Assembly (NCBI GenBank): GCA_949128115.1
Contig: OX421964.1
Span: 32,108,177 to 32,172,176, forward strand
Length of the DNA stretch: 64,000 nucleotides
From: Anaspis maculata
Lineage: Eukaryota > Arthropoda > Insecta > Coleoptera > Scraptiidae
Reading direction: 5' to 3'
The stretch's first letter is position 1; the number at the start of each line of letters is the position of its first letter. The translations under genes and the position numbers were made by a program. Shown piece by piece: positions 21,670 to 33,326 of this stretch. The notes beneath the pieces were generated by a model. That model saw only the letters and a list, made by a program, of their open reading frames with translations. It made no database searches and was not told the DNA's origin.

Positions 21670-21868
21670 TTTCGCAACGCTTATTTTACCAATTCAACTC
21701 CGTCCTTAATTGGAGCCCGCGTCCGCGCCCGCATTGTATAGGGAGCATCATCATAATTATAGAGCCCTCTTCCAACTAATGTAAGGTTTCATTTTTCGAC
21801 TTTGTGCAAGTACTATAAAAAGTCCCTCCTGTCCTGTAATGCAACACGTAGGTACTACAGCTATAGTA

Positions 21869-21988
21869 TCGTGTGATCAAATGAATTCTTATTTTAGGCA
21901 GGCTGTGCCCTAGCCAAACGCAGCTTCGCACCCCTAAATTTGACCAGGCCACAGCCTACCTGAAATAAGAATTCATATGATCACACGA
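21869..21988. mobile_element. Palindromic MITE, about 120-bp family, copy 2 (subfamily B)
   Basis: The ends are TCGTGTGATCAAATGAATTC and the reverse complement GAATTCATATGATCACACGA, flanked by TA. It shares the core GGCAGGCTGTGCCCTAGCC and CCAGGCCACAGCCTACC with the other copies. Its outer arms differ, defining a second subfamily with the copy at 56483. Confidence 0.85.
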
Positions 21989-24900
21989 TAGATACTGTTC
22001 AAATTTAAGTGTTTTAAGAATGCATCGGCCAGATTTGCAGTCCAGATAGTCTGTGGGCAGACTTGTCATGAGCTCGAAACTAATCGAAATCTTTGAACCA
22101 TGAACTCCTGAGCAGCATGCAGACCAACAGCACATATCGTTTTCAAAAAAAATCTAAGAGTTTCTGCATCTCTAGAAGTATATGATATTCTATCGTGGAT
22201 CTTCCCAAATGTGCTTTTACCAAAAAAGATATTAATTTTCTCAAAGATGCAAGTAAAGTCGAAGGATTTAATTCCCAATCAATGCGATATTGCTTTGGAT
22301 CTATGTATGTAATGCGGCTAATGTGTCTCTATAAACATTCCTGATTCAGGTGGCTAGGTACTAATGGGACAAGCTCTATGGCAAGTTCTTGAAGTGAAGG
22401 AATTGATTTCATTGGAACCAATCCATGTACTTGTAAAAGTAATCGATTACCAACCAATTGCCGTTACATAACTCAAACCACAGAGTCATTCCTCTGAACG
22501 GTCCATTCTTTTACAAACATATATGCAAGCATTGCGCAAAAATTTAAGTCTAGACAGGTGGACGGACCTGTTATTGCACCCAAAATTCCTTCCAGGCAAA
22601 TTCAATACTAACTTAAAACTGTAATTTAGTAGGGGAGAGACCTCTCTCGCTCTGTCCGTGAGAGAAATATGAGGACAATAATCTTGAACCAAATAAGAAA
22701 AAGTAACGTGAAGTCAAAAATAAGAGAAATTATGGTGATATCACGGGCACGCCCCTGGCGGTTAGCTTAATTATACAATGTTGACGTAAGAGACAGGAAA
22801 GGGACCCAACACGCCCGTGTGAGATTCGCGCAAAATTTGCCCTCTTGTAACCGACTCGAGAAATAGCGGCATTGTTTTGTAATTCAGCTGGGTGGCGCCT
22901 TATTAAAAGGCGCCCCCAATAAAGCGAGGCTTAACATTTAAAACTAATAGATACTACCGGTGGTATTTAAATTTAAACAATGTGCGAATTTTTGAGGTGT
23001 CCAGTTCGATTGATTTATTTCCGTCACTTGATGGACTGCTCTGGTTTCAAGACACTAGCTCGCCTGGGTGGGTGTGGCACTCTCACTCCCGGACTTTTAA
23101 GAGCACTTACGTAACGCCAAAAAGCCCTTTGGCGATTAATCCAAGGAATGCCAGGCCTCCCATTCGCAAAATTCACAGGAAAATCTGATCAAAGAAAATG
23201 ATGAATGTCGACAAAATAATTGATATGAACCATATTTCGGGGCAAGGTTACAGGATCTGGCTCAAACAATCAATAAATCACCAAATCAACAGGGTTACGA
23301 ATTACGATACGTTTTTTGTATAACAATAGGTTTTATTCTTTTATAGCGTGGGAATATGTTGGACAATGAGCTCATTATAAAAAAAGAAGCGGGTGTGGCG
23401 GCGATTTTTAGTTGAATATCTTGGAAATGAAAAGCTATCGATTAGAGGATTTAAATGAAATTTATGGGAAATCTTGCGAGATGTGATATCCGGTTGGTGA
23501 GATGGAATTTCATAATTTTTGTAAAATCACTTGCGGAAGTCTCGTAGGTAGTACTTTCAAGTTTCAAGCCCAGAGCAGATATATTAAAATATGATTAATC
23601 CAAAGCCATGTGACGCACTTTCCCATACACACACATATTCCAAGCAATTTGATAATATAAAGACATTACGTTTATTAAACGGAGTCTAAATTATTTATAC
23701 TGTCAATAAAAGAAAGCTACACCACAATTTTCATACATTCACTCCTAATTCACACGCATTTTGGCGTGGTGTGCTTTGTAAAGCGTGATCGTGATGTAGT
23801 GGGCACACCACCGGAAGCTGCAATAATAATAATTAATAGTTGATACATTTTTTCGTTGAGCTTACGCAACAATGTGTGGTCTAGTGCCACCTACTTCAAA
23901 ATATTTTGATATGTGTACCCAATGAAAGTGTTCAAGATTTCTCTGAGTGGAAAATTGATTTTTTCTGAATTAGTAATGATCTGAAGTAATGACACGTCAT
24001 AAAGCTGGCAGAGGTAAACGCTGCTGCGGCAGCTTCCTTTTCCTTTCAGTCACGGCCATCGTTTTCCCTTTCGTTCAAATCTTTATTATTCCTCGTCGTT
24101 GTTCAGACATCGATCCTGATTCACCATCCTTTCTAAATATTAAATCACTGAAGAGTAATGTTACATTACAGTTGCATTCAAAAGCCATGCTGAATAAAAT
24201 TCCTATAATACACACATTTGTGCGAAACAAAGCACCATTGTTCGCCTCATTTCCTGATATGATATTTTATTTTATGCGAACCTAAATGAAAACGAAAAGC
24301 AGGGAAGCGACCGCCTCCTTTATATCGCTCCCGGAATTCAACACCCAATATAACGCCGCTGCCGTATTTATTATTTATGGTGCTCTGGCAGGAGGCAGAA
24401 GCATGGGTTAGAATTTTGGGTGCAATTTATTTGAGATCCTGCCCTGTCCCGTTCTGTTCCCCTATAACTTTCATTCGTGAATAGTTAAAGCGTCCTGGGC
24501 TTTGCAAAAAGCTCCTGCGTGTTTCACTTTCGTCTTTCTATACGAGGATTTTTGAAGTACCTGAACATTGACGGACAAAACTAGCGTTACACTTTTTAAA
24601 AATATGTGTAGTACTGGCATTGACAAACCCGTCCACAGATTTTCGCAAAATTTCTCATGAAGCAAGATTTGAGAGTTTTCTCAATAGTAATTCTTTGGCC
24701 ACAGCCCCGCAGACATGTAGGTGTAGGTGGCGGTCGTTTTGTTAGAAAAATCACTAGTTAGAAAGAGCGTAAGTTAGAAATTTGGGCTCCTAGCGTTTGT
24801 TAGAAAGTATCCCGATAATACCCGAAGGCCGATCTATCGGGATGATCTAAGGGATATACCTACTAGAGAACCTAAATACACTGTCATGTTTCGATCAATC

Positions 24901-25157
24901 TCTTCGTTCGTGATTTTCTAACACACGCTCCTTCTAACCTGTGATCCATCACCTGTTAGTATCGTTGGTTAGAAGTAGTGTATGTTAGAAAAATGCCACT
25001 GTAGCGTAGCTTAGAAAATTGGTCAGGTCAGGTCAGATCGTGTTGTCTTTGTCAGAATAGCTGGGAGTATGAAACCTAATTTCTCAAAATGGTTAGTTAT
25101 CATGGCACAGATTTAATGGCATCGTCAATAAATACATACTTCCATATAAAAATGTAT

Positions 25158-25681
25158 TGTACGAGCGGCTATTCCGTGCACACTGGTGAACACGGGATCT
25201 TTCTGGATTCTTCCATCCATTAGATCGCAGTGTAGAAGTGCGGAGCGATCTGTTGCATTCCAGAAGTATACGCGATGGCTTATTGGCATTGGGAACCTTC
25301 AACGTTCGATCGAGACACATCTGTTCATTTTGGCGGAGGTGCAGATTGCAGAACAGACGGAAAGCACGCGAAAGGTGTGTGTGATTATTCAGGAGTCGTC
25401 TAGAAACCGCATATGCCGGGCCACTATGGAAATTGCTGAAAGATGATAGAAAATTCGGGAACGCGAATCGGAGGCATATAAAAGCACCGTCCAACAGTGC
25501 GACGGTCAGTATTGAATTGGAATGCGAGGTGGTAGCAAGCGAATAAAAGCGAAGTACCTGCGATATATTTCCAAGTAGATAATTGTTGGCGTGAATTTAT
25601 TGTAGTACACAGTAATAAACAGCGTGTGTTTTAAAACGATCGTCTCAATTATATTCGAACCCGTACGCGAAATACGTAACA
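25158..25681 (+). mobile_element. Solo LTR of an LTR retrotransposon
   Basis: The 524-bp block starts TGTACGAGCGGC and ends ACGTAACA. It is flanked on both sides by a 4-bp duplication GTAT (25154-25157 and 25682-25685). It carries the three landmarks of an LTR in the right order: TATAAAAG, a TCAGT initiator, then AATAAA. No internal region or partner LTR is present. It is likely the product of recombination between two LTRs. Confidence 0.75.
25477..25510 (+). promoter_or_regulatory. Core promoter in the solo LTR
   Basis: TATAAAAG at 25477-25484 is followed by TCAGT at 25506-25510, 29 bp start to start, the standard arthropod TATA-to-initiator spacing. AATAAA at 25614-25619 would end the R region. 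Confidence 0.65.
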
Positions 25682-26403
25682 GTATAATAAATTGACCAAA
25701 GCTCGACTTGAGCTACGAACGTGTCTTCGGCAGATCAAGATCAATTTTCTGACCCAAGCTACAGTGGCATTTTTCTAACGTAGGCAAGTATACTACTTCT
25801 AACCAATGATACTAACCGGTGGATCGCAGGTTAGAAGGAGCGTGTGTTAGAAAATCACGAAGAGATTGATCTAATCATGACAGTGTTTTCAGGTTCTCTA
25901 ATAATATATCATAACAGATCGGCCTTCAAGTATTATCGGGACACTTTCTAACAAACGCTACAAACTCAAATTTCTCTCTAACTTACGCTCTTTCTGAATA
26001 GTGATTTTTCTAACAAAAGGACTGTAGTCGACCTCAAGATTACAGAGTGAACTAACTAGGTACTCTTGAAGGTAAAAAGGTCATGTCGTCCGCAGTCTTC
26101 ATGCATGAATTGATATGATTCTTGGAAACAAAGTACCTATAGAATTGAAGGGTCAAGTGCAAAAACCAGCAGTCTATTTTGGATAGATAATGGTAGTCAC
26201 ACTGGTCGAAATACTATACAAAACTTCGGAAAAACTAGCAGAAATGACCATTAGGAAAATGTGCAGACATATTTTTCTCAGCCCACCCCCCATTATTACT
26301 TTTGCCAAATTTGGGAGAATTTTTTTGACTAATGAACACTAACTTATAGGAATTTCAACCTTCTTTCAACATGGACTTGACTGGCCGCCCTTGTACAGGC
26401 AGA

Positions 26404-26716
26404 TTAAACCACTAGTCATAAAGCTGTTGTGCAAAAAAACCAGTTCAGGTGATCAGGTGGTGCATCAACGTTCAAGGTTTACTGGAGCCTTGTGAAGTCA
26501 ATACCTAATCGAAGCCACTGTCGACCTTTCTGTCGAAAATCTGCTTTCTTCACCATCTTCAGCAGGGTATAAATAAATTATTAAAGGCGGATGATAAGGG
26601 CCTTTGAGGGCTAGATATGAAGCCGATGACTTCACAAGGTTTCAATGAACCTTGAGGTACCACCTGAACTGAACTGTTCGGATTCTTTGGACAACAGCTT
26701 TTTAGCTAGTCGTACG
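26404..26716. repeat. Inverted repeat of about 310 bp
   Basis: The left arm (CATAAAGCTGTTG, CAGTTCAGGTG, CAAGGTTTACTGGAGCC, TTGTGAAGTCA) is answered in reverse order at 26630-26716. The loop of about 130 bp is unique. The arms are moderately diverged, so this is an older foldback element. Confidence 0.65.
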
Positions 26717-29700
26717 AAAATGCCCTACCTCCTGGAGAGGTTTAATGGACACACGTGATGTTTTCTGTCATTCATGGTCGTATAAGCCTAAATTTTACGT
26801 GAAAAATCGATTTTCCAATTTGCACACTGGATTTCTGGGAATCGCAGAGCAGTTTTCTTATCTTCAAGAAATGAAAAGTATAGCTCCTGTTATTTGACCA
26901 TTTTGTAACGAAAACAATCATGCACCAAGGACTGCGGAGGACATGGGACATGATAAGCATCTACTAAGACCATTTTTTTGCAAGGACCACCTTTTTCGAA
27001 CATCTTTGGAACATGTTGGAAAATCCTGCGAAAATGATTTTTGGACATGTTCAACTTCAAGAATATTCCACCCTGTAATGATGAGGTCTACATTTCTGTG
27101 GGCTTATGGACATAAGGAAGATTTTTTGCTTGCTCCATAAAAAAATTGAGGGAATCTCTTGACGGGTTTGTCAACTGCAGTAGGTAGGTACTGTGGAAAA
27201 GTGTAATAATTTTGCCTGCCCGTATGTATTTTGCGAAACTGTAAAAAACGGCTCATACAGCAGCGAAAAGGAAGCATAAAACTTAGTACGTGGAGGTAGA
27301 GCGTTTTTCATTAAAGAACAAATTTCTTTAGATCTTGATTCGGAGTCATTAATAATTTCATCACAGACGCTGAAAACACTTACTTACTGAAGACCCTAGA
27401 TATAAATTTAAACAGTCTAAAGATCTGGTAGACCTACAAAAGACTTGTGGCGTATTGAGCCAATAAGGCGCCCAAAGCCTAAAAAAAATTGCGCCCTTCC
27501 CCCCACCTCATTGTTTTTTTGTTTTACGGAATCTCTTCTAGTGTTTTATATAGCAATTTCTTCTTCAATTGTTTTTCAATAATTTTGATAATGATGAGAC
27601 AAAATTGGTACTACAGTCCTTCATTGAGTGGAAAACTGTCTCTTAAATGTGTATTGTTTAATAATAGGAATTGTAGTACTTAACTAGTATTTTTTTATCC
27701 CGACCGATCATGATTTCAATATTTCCTTGAAGAAAATACTTCCTATCCCAGAATTTGGCGCCCCTCGAAATTTTTGCGCCGCAAGCCCAGGCTTCTTAGG
27801 CTTCTGTTATAATACGCCTCTGAAAGGCTATGGAAATCCAAATGATTCTGAAGATTCTACAGGCCTGGAGATCTAACGGAATCTGAATAATGGTTAGTGC
27901 TTAGAATTTTTTTGACCCTCGGTGCATTACATTAAGTCACGTTTCATGCCTTCGCGGACATTTCTCCAAGATTGAATTAAATCAGGATTAATTCATAATT
28001 AATTATGAGTCATGAGGTCCCACTGGTCCCAGATAAATTAAACAGTTAGATATCATTACCGTATGAGACACTGACTGAACAGACTCGGGGCAGACACAAA
28101 TGAAGATCTAATAATCTTATTGGTTTTGACGACACCGCTGAAGATTCTGGAGGTTTTACGGTTGTCAAAAGTCTCAAAGATTCTAGGATTTAGTAATTTT
28201 AGTAAACATAAAAATCCTAGAAGTCTTGGTATTCCAGTTTTTTCAAAATGGAAATAGTCCAGTACTTATTTACAATATTGCAGCAAGAGCAAGTGTACCT
28301 AACGCAACCGTAACAACTAGGTATACTATGTATGCTAAGATATGTTTTACATTCGTATTAGGAATTTTTTTGGAATAAACATTACCTTGCGTCTCTTGTA
28401 ACAATTACCGCAGTGCTAAATCTTCATAACTCTATAATTTGGAACAGAGAAAAAGTGAAACTATGCGGTCATTCATCTTTGATGTCATGAAAATGCCTAA
28501 TTATGTCAATTTAACCTCTCGTGATGGCAGAAATAAAGTATAAAATTTAGTATTTTGGGGCTTTAGGCAACCTCTCAAGTATCTCCTTTCGTTTCCATTA
28601 CCGCTTATATCTATTATTCATAAGAGATTTATGGCCTTTAACCATTTAATTTTACGGCATTAACAAAACGTTAGTGTGAAAGAAACAATCTAATTTAGAA
28701 CCTCGAGACTCATGTTTTATTCAGTTAGAATTTTATCAGTTTCAGTTATATGACAAACCAAGCAAAAGTTTTGAGTAATCGCGAATATAATTACACGCAA
28801 TAATTATTACACATAATGGGAAAATATAATTTCTACTTACTATAACGCTTACTAGAATGGGTGTATGTAAACTAGGTGCGCGCGCTAAATGAATAACTTA
28901 GTTTAATTACCCAAAAAGTGCACAAGAGCTATTTTGAAAGTGTTAGGATTGTTCAATTGTATATGAATAGTTATTGTTCCTTAAATTTCTACAACAACAC
29001 CGCAAGAATGGTGTTAACTAATATGTTTATTATGAGCTAATGGTTTTTGGTCCGATGTGCGATCAGGAAATGGCAATAACATTGAGAGGCGCGACAACTG
29101 AGTAAGGAAGAAGACACCCAGATACCCATACGTTATAAATTCACTTTCCAGTATGAAGTAACGCAAACACAAGACATGTCTTCGATTGCGTGCAGTGCGT
29201 AATGATAAGTCTTTGATTTTACATAAAGATCGGAATGCGCGATTGTCGCAAAGTTTCCCCAATTTTACAGTTTCTAAACGTGTGTTTTTCGTAGGATTTC
29301 CCCTAATTAGATTAGCACGCGACGTTCCTGAATTTCCAAATTCACGATTTCCTAAGCGGAACAATTTCTAAATTAAATACCTAAGTAGATACAACAAGAA
29401 TCGAACGCTTCCCCGTCAATTTCTGGTATCAATAACGTTACGCAAGCATCAGTATAAGTACTCTGCTATAGAAAATAAAAATGGGTTGCATCGGAAATTT
29501 CAACACTCATCATCAATAAGTAAGAATAAAATTTGTTCCGCATTACACTTTTATTTAGAAGAGAGCACACAGAGAACCATTTCGTAATCGAATATGCTAT
29601 GGATGGAGTTTGCAAGAATGCCAACGAGATGAAAAACTCGTTTGACATCAATTTCCATTGTGTGATTGGTTTTATATTTGGTTTTATAAATTGTGTGCTT

Positions 29701-30003
29701 AAGGATAATAACACAAACGTGGGAAACACACTAATGACTGTGTATCGACTTGGATTTTTGGGATATTGGAAAGCCCAAGAAGCCTCCTGATTTTGTTTTC
29801 ATATGATGCATAAAACCGCGATAAAGTTCCCATCGAAAACGTATATTATAATCAATAAACTTGTTTAATTTAAATAAATTGATACCAAAATGACGGAACA
29901 GTTCAACAGACCATATTATTTTTTGAACAACCTTCACATTCCTATAGTCATAACGTCGTTTTTTTTATGACTGCATGAAAGGCATTGATTTGATACACTC
30001 ATA
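26717..30003. other. Intergenic stretch, nothing supportable seen
   Basis: AT-rich sequence without recognisable genes, long inverted repeats or tandem arrays. Open frames up to about 116 codons (for example 29364-29014, minus) show no motif. Confidence 0.4.
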
Positions 30004-30809
30004 CAGGGTGTCCCAGCTAAAACAATCCAGCGCGATTTTCGTAGGAAATATCAAGACAACAACAAAAAATTTCCAATTGGGGGGAAGCCTGATCTTTTAG
30101 CTTTCTTTTGAGGGGGCGCCGATGCTTTTAGGTGCTCTAGTTTCCAATAAAATGCAATTTGATTCGGGAGAGTGACAAGAATTCGAAAATTCATGACCGA
30201 CAACTCAAAATACTTCAGATGAAAAAAAAATCCTCTTTCTCTGGGCTTTCCACTGATGTGTCGCCGATGTCTGTACCTGGCCCAATAAGCCAGGAATTAT
30301 GCCTCAAAGTCCAGCAAACACAATAATCGGAATCCGTGATGTCACCGATCACACACTTGTTGATTTTAACACCAGTCGTTACTACGACTTTTTCACTCAA
30401 CATACCTGGATTCACCATAGCAATGAATACTGGGCTGATGTGAAAATCAACTAGTGTGTGATCGGTGACGTCGTTATGAATTCCGATCATTGTGTTTGCT
30501 GAACTTTGAGGCCGAATTTCTTGCTTATTGGGCCAGGTACAGACAACGACGACACATCAATGGAAAGCCCAGAGAAAAAGGATTTTTTTTCATCTGAAGT
30601 AGTATTTTGTTTTGTCGGTCATGAATTTTCGAATTCTTGTGACTTGCCAGGTTCAAATTGCATTTTCTTGGAAACTAGTGCACCTACAAGCATCGGCGCC
30701 CCCTCAAAAGAAAGCTAAAAGATCAGGCTTCCCTCCAATTGAATAATTTTTTGTTGCTCTGATATTTCCTGACAAAATCGCGCTGGATTGTTCTAGTTGG
30801 AACACCTTG
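30004..30809. mobile_element. 806-bp foldback element with CAGGGTGTCC ends
   Basis: The left end is TA|CAGGGTGTCCCAGCTAAAAC. The right end is its reverse complement (GTTCTAGTTGGAACACCTTG|TA), with TA on both sides. The arms are each about 370 bp and pair almost along their whole length, closing on a loop of about 60 bp near 30375-30435. No transposase. This is one of the cleanest snap-back structures in the window. Confidence 0.85.
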
Positions 30810-31049
30810 TATAGGCCTGGCTATATGGCTATATAAGAGACCTAATACAGGTCTTTCAGTTTGACTGTTTAGAAAATTCGCAGTAATATACAGTGGCAAG
30901 CAAAAGACAGCAACACTTTTTAAAACTTGTCAATTTTACATTCCCAACCCACCACCAACATGGAAGGGAGATCAAAATGCAAGAACAATCTAATCATATT
31001 GGATTGATAATCATGGATGGAACTCTAAAATCAGCTTTGTCAGCACGGA

Positions 31050-31184
31050 GGAGCTATAGCTCCCTTTAGGGTGAGCCTTAGCCTCCCCGGCTAAGGTACA
31101 GCCCCCTTGGGGGTGAGCCTCAGCCTCCACGGATGAGTTGGTTGTAGCCCCTTCGGGGAGATCCATGACCTCCTTGGCTGAGAT
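31050..31184. repeat. Three diverged tandem units of about 45 bp
   Basis: Units at about 31052-31096, 31097-31141 and 31142-31184 share the pattern AGCTCCCTTTAGGGTGAGCC / GCCTCCCCGGCTAAGG. It is locally GC-rich in an AT-rich background. Confidence 0.6.
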
Positions 31185-31852
31185 AAAGTCTCGGAGTGTG
31201 CACTACCCTCTGCCGATGCTTGTGACCACTCATTGCGGTTCTGATTTCAACCCATGCCCTGGCTCACACTGAATATTTTGTCAGACAGAGATATACGCAC
31301 AGTATAAGCATGACAAAAACAGCTCAGGTGGATACTGTAAAATTGCATAGCATGCCAAGGTTTCTGGAACTTAAGCACTGCGAAGCATTAGCTTAGCAAG
31401 TATCAACGTTACCCGTTCTAACATCAGTTGTTCAGTTCAAAGAAAAAACTTCACCACTTGACCGCCAAAGTCGCGGTTTGTTATTGCCTGATAAAATCTA
31501 ACTGAGTCAAATTGAACAAACAGGGTTGAACATCTGCTGGAGCACTGAATTACGTCACGTCAGTCAATTGAACAAATTCAAAACGAGCGAGAAATTGAGT
31601 TAATTAATTAAACTCAAATAAATGGGTGAAAGAAACTAATCACGACTGATATGACAGCGAGCGATGAAGGAAATAGCCTGGTTTCCACTGGTAGAATTTT
31701 GATTTGTGGTATGGATTCTAGCGAGGATTCTAGCTCGGATTCTAGTCAAATCAGTTTTGGCATTGGCTTTGGCTTTGGGCACTGAAGATTGGGAGTAATA
31801 CAATATTTTTGGCGTGAACCTCGTAAACTTCAAGCCTGAAGAAAGAGGCTAA

Positions 31853-31993
31853 TGTGATCCACAAAATGCTGAATTGGGGTTGGTTTTGGAAACGAAATAT
31901 TCATCGATTGGAGCTTAGAGCGAGTGGATTCGCTAAATAGTCGAAGTTTTCGACTTCAAAGCCAACCCCAATCTCGAATTTTCTGGATCACAT
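31853..31993. repeat. Hairpin repeat, about 140 bp
   Basis: The left arm TGTGATCCACAAAATGCTGA then TTGGGGTTGGTTTTGG is matched in reverse by CCAACCCCAA and TTTTCTGGATCACA. Short loop. MITE-like. Confidence 0.6.
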
Positions 31994-33009
31994 GATAGTA
32001 TAAATAAAGACACCAGAGACAGTAGACACCCAAAAAATAAATTGAAATAGCAATTGAAGAGCAAAACCTACTGGAAGAACGGAACTCAACAGTCTTGGAA
32101 CATTTTAGAGCTGTTCAAAGCAAATGGAAAAACTCGATGAAAAACTCGATGAAAAACTTGAAGAACCAAAAGAAATATCCACAAACACAAAAAGAAGGGA
32201 TATACCTATGGAAATTTAGTGAAAGGACATGAGCACAGTTTACGACTGCTCAAAACCAAAGGAAAAATTGAACAATGAGAAAAAGTTCGGGGACAAAAAA
32301 GAGATAATATGGGAATTACTGAAAGGAATGTATAGTAGCAAATCAAATCAGTCACCTGAAGAGAATTAGGAATTGAGACTGATAACAACACTTGAGAAGA
32401 ACGTTGCCAAGTAGTAAGGTAGGTATATACTTACTACTGGAAGATAATGAGGAAAAGAAAGAACTTTCTTACCTATGTAGTTATTAAAGTTAATGAGAAA
32501 CCAAACGAAAATCAAGTGACATGCCAACTGAGAAGCAAAAGCAAAATTTAAAGAGATGAAAGGAAAATAAAGCTTAAAGCCCATTACCATTCTTGTTGGA
32601 TCAATTTTACAGATGATTGGAGTTAATAAGTGGCTCTTTAGAGATGAACTGCGATAAAATCAATTTCGATGCTGGACCTTCGTTTAAATTACAGAGTGAA
32701 ACAAGCATTCCAAGCACGAAAGCACACGGTAAACGACAAACGTGAATACATTAGTATTGCAATAACTCAAAAATTGCACATTGCATCAGACATACCCCAG
32801 CATTGATTCGACAATATTTGCTCCGATTATCGAAAGTAAATTGCGTTACATAAGCCCCCACACTTGGACTTGGTTAAGAAACTCTGAAAATGCGTTTTCG
32901 ATTAAAAAAAGCAGGCGATTGTTACAATTAAGTACTATTTACTAACATGCCCATACGGTAATCTAGTATGTGCGATTAGTCAAGGTGGTGTGTAATTGTC
33001 CGTTTCTAT

Positions 33010-33326
33010 ATTCGACTGCACAAACATCGCGCCGAGATAAAGGGAAAGTGAAGTCGCCAGTCAGTCAGCAGTCTTTCTTGCGGAAACCCCACTACTGGGC
33101 TGCCCGGCAGCTAGCACCTCTTGGATGATGATGGCAAGTGTAGAGGCGAAGAATTGGACAGGACACGCGACCCACCGAGAGAAACCGGAGACTGTCTCCT
33201 CCTTGGTATCGTAGGAAGGCGATGTTCCTCCAGTTCTTGGCGGACACTTGCCCAGTGCGGACTTTTGCAGTACTCAGACCGTGTGCGTAACAGTGCTCTC
33301 CGTGCTGGATGTGTTTTAATTAGATG
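33010..33326 (+). other. Candidate non-coding first exon
   Basis: A GC-rich island in AT-rich DNA. TCAGT-like initiator repeats (GTCAGTCAGCAGTC near 33058) lie at its start and a good splice donor, AGAT|GTGAGTAC, at its end. The frames across it are short or contain stops, so it would be a 5' leader exon. No downstream exon is identified. Weak, but distinct from its surroundings. Confidence 0.25.

Larger units (their letters stand above)
20756..24732. other. Repeat-rich intergenic stretch without a supportable gene
   Basis: It contains one palindrome (21436-21669) and one copy of the 120-bp MITE (21869-21988). Otherwise it is AT-rich with scattered short frames (up to 120 codons) that show no motif, no splice context and no codon bias. 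An 98-codon frame at 23989-24285 has a hydrophobic segment but is not recognised. Confidence 0.4.
24733..26022. mobile_element. Foldback element with arrays of GTTAGAA motifs, carrying a solo LTR
   Basis: Arms at about 24733-25025 and 25733-26022 are reverse complements at roughly 80% by eye. Each arm carries about eight TTAGAA(A) motifs in both orientations, for example GTTAGAAAGAGCGTAAGTTA and TTCTAACCTGTGATCC. The interior holds a 524-bp solo LTR. Leaving it out, the loop is only about 180 bp. No transposase. Confidence 0.75.

Noticed and set aside
25093..25494. 133-codon minus-strand frame
   Set aside because: It is antisense across the boundary and body of the solo LTR and has no motif.
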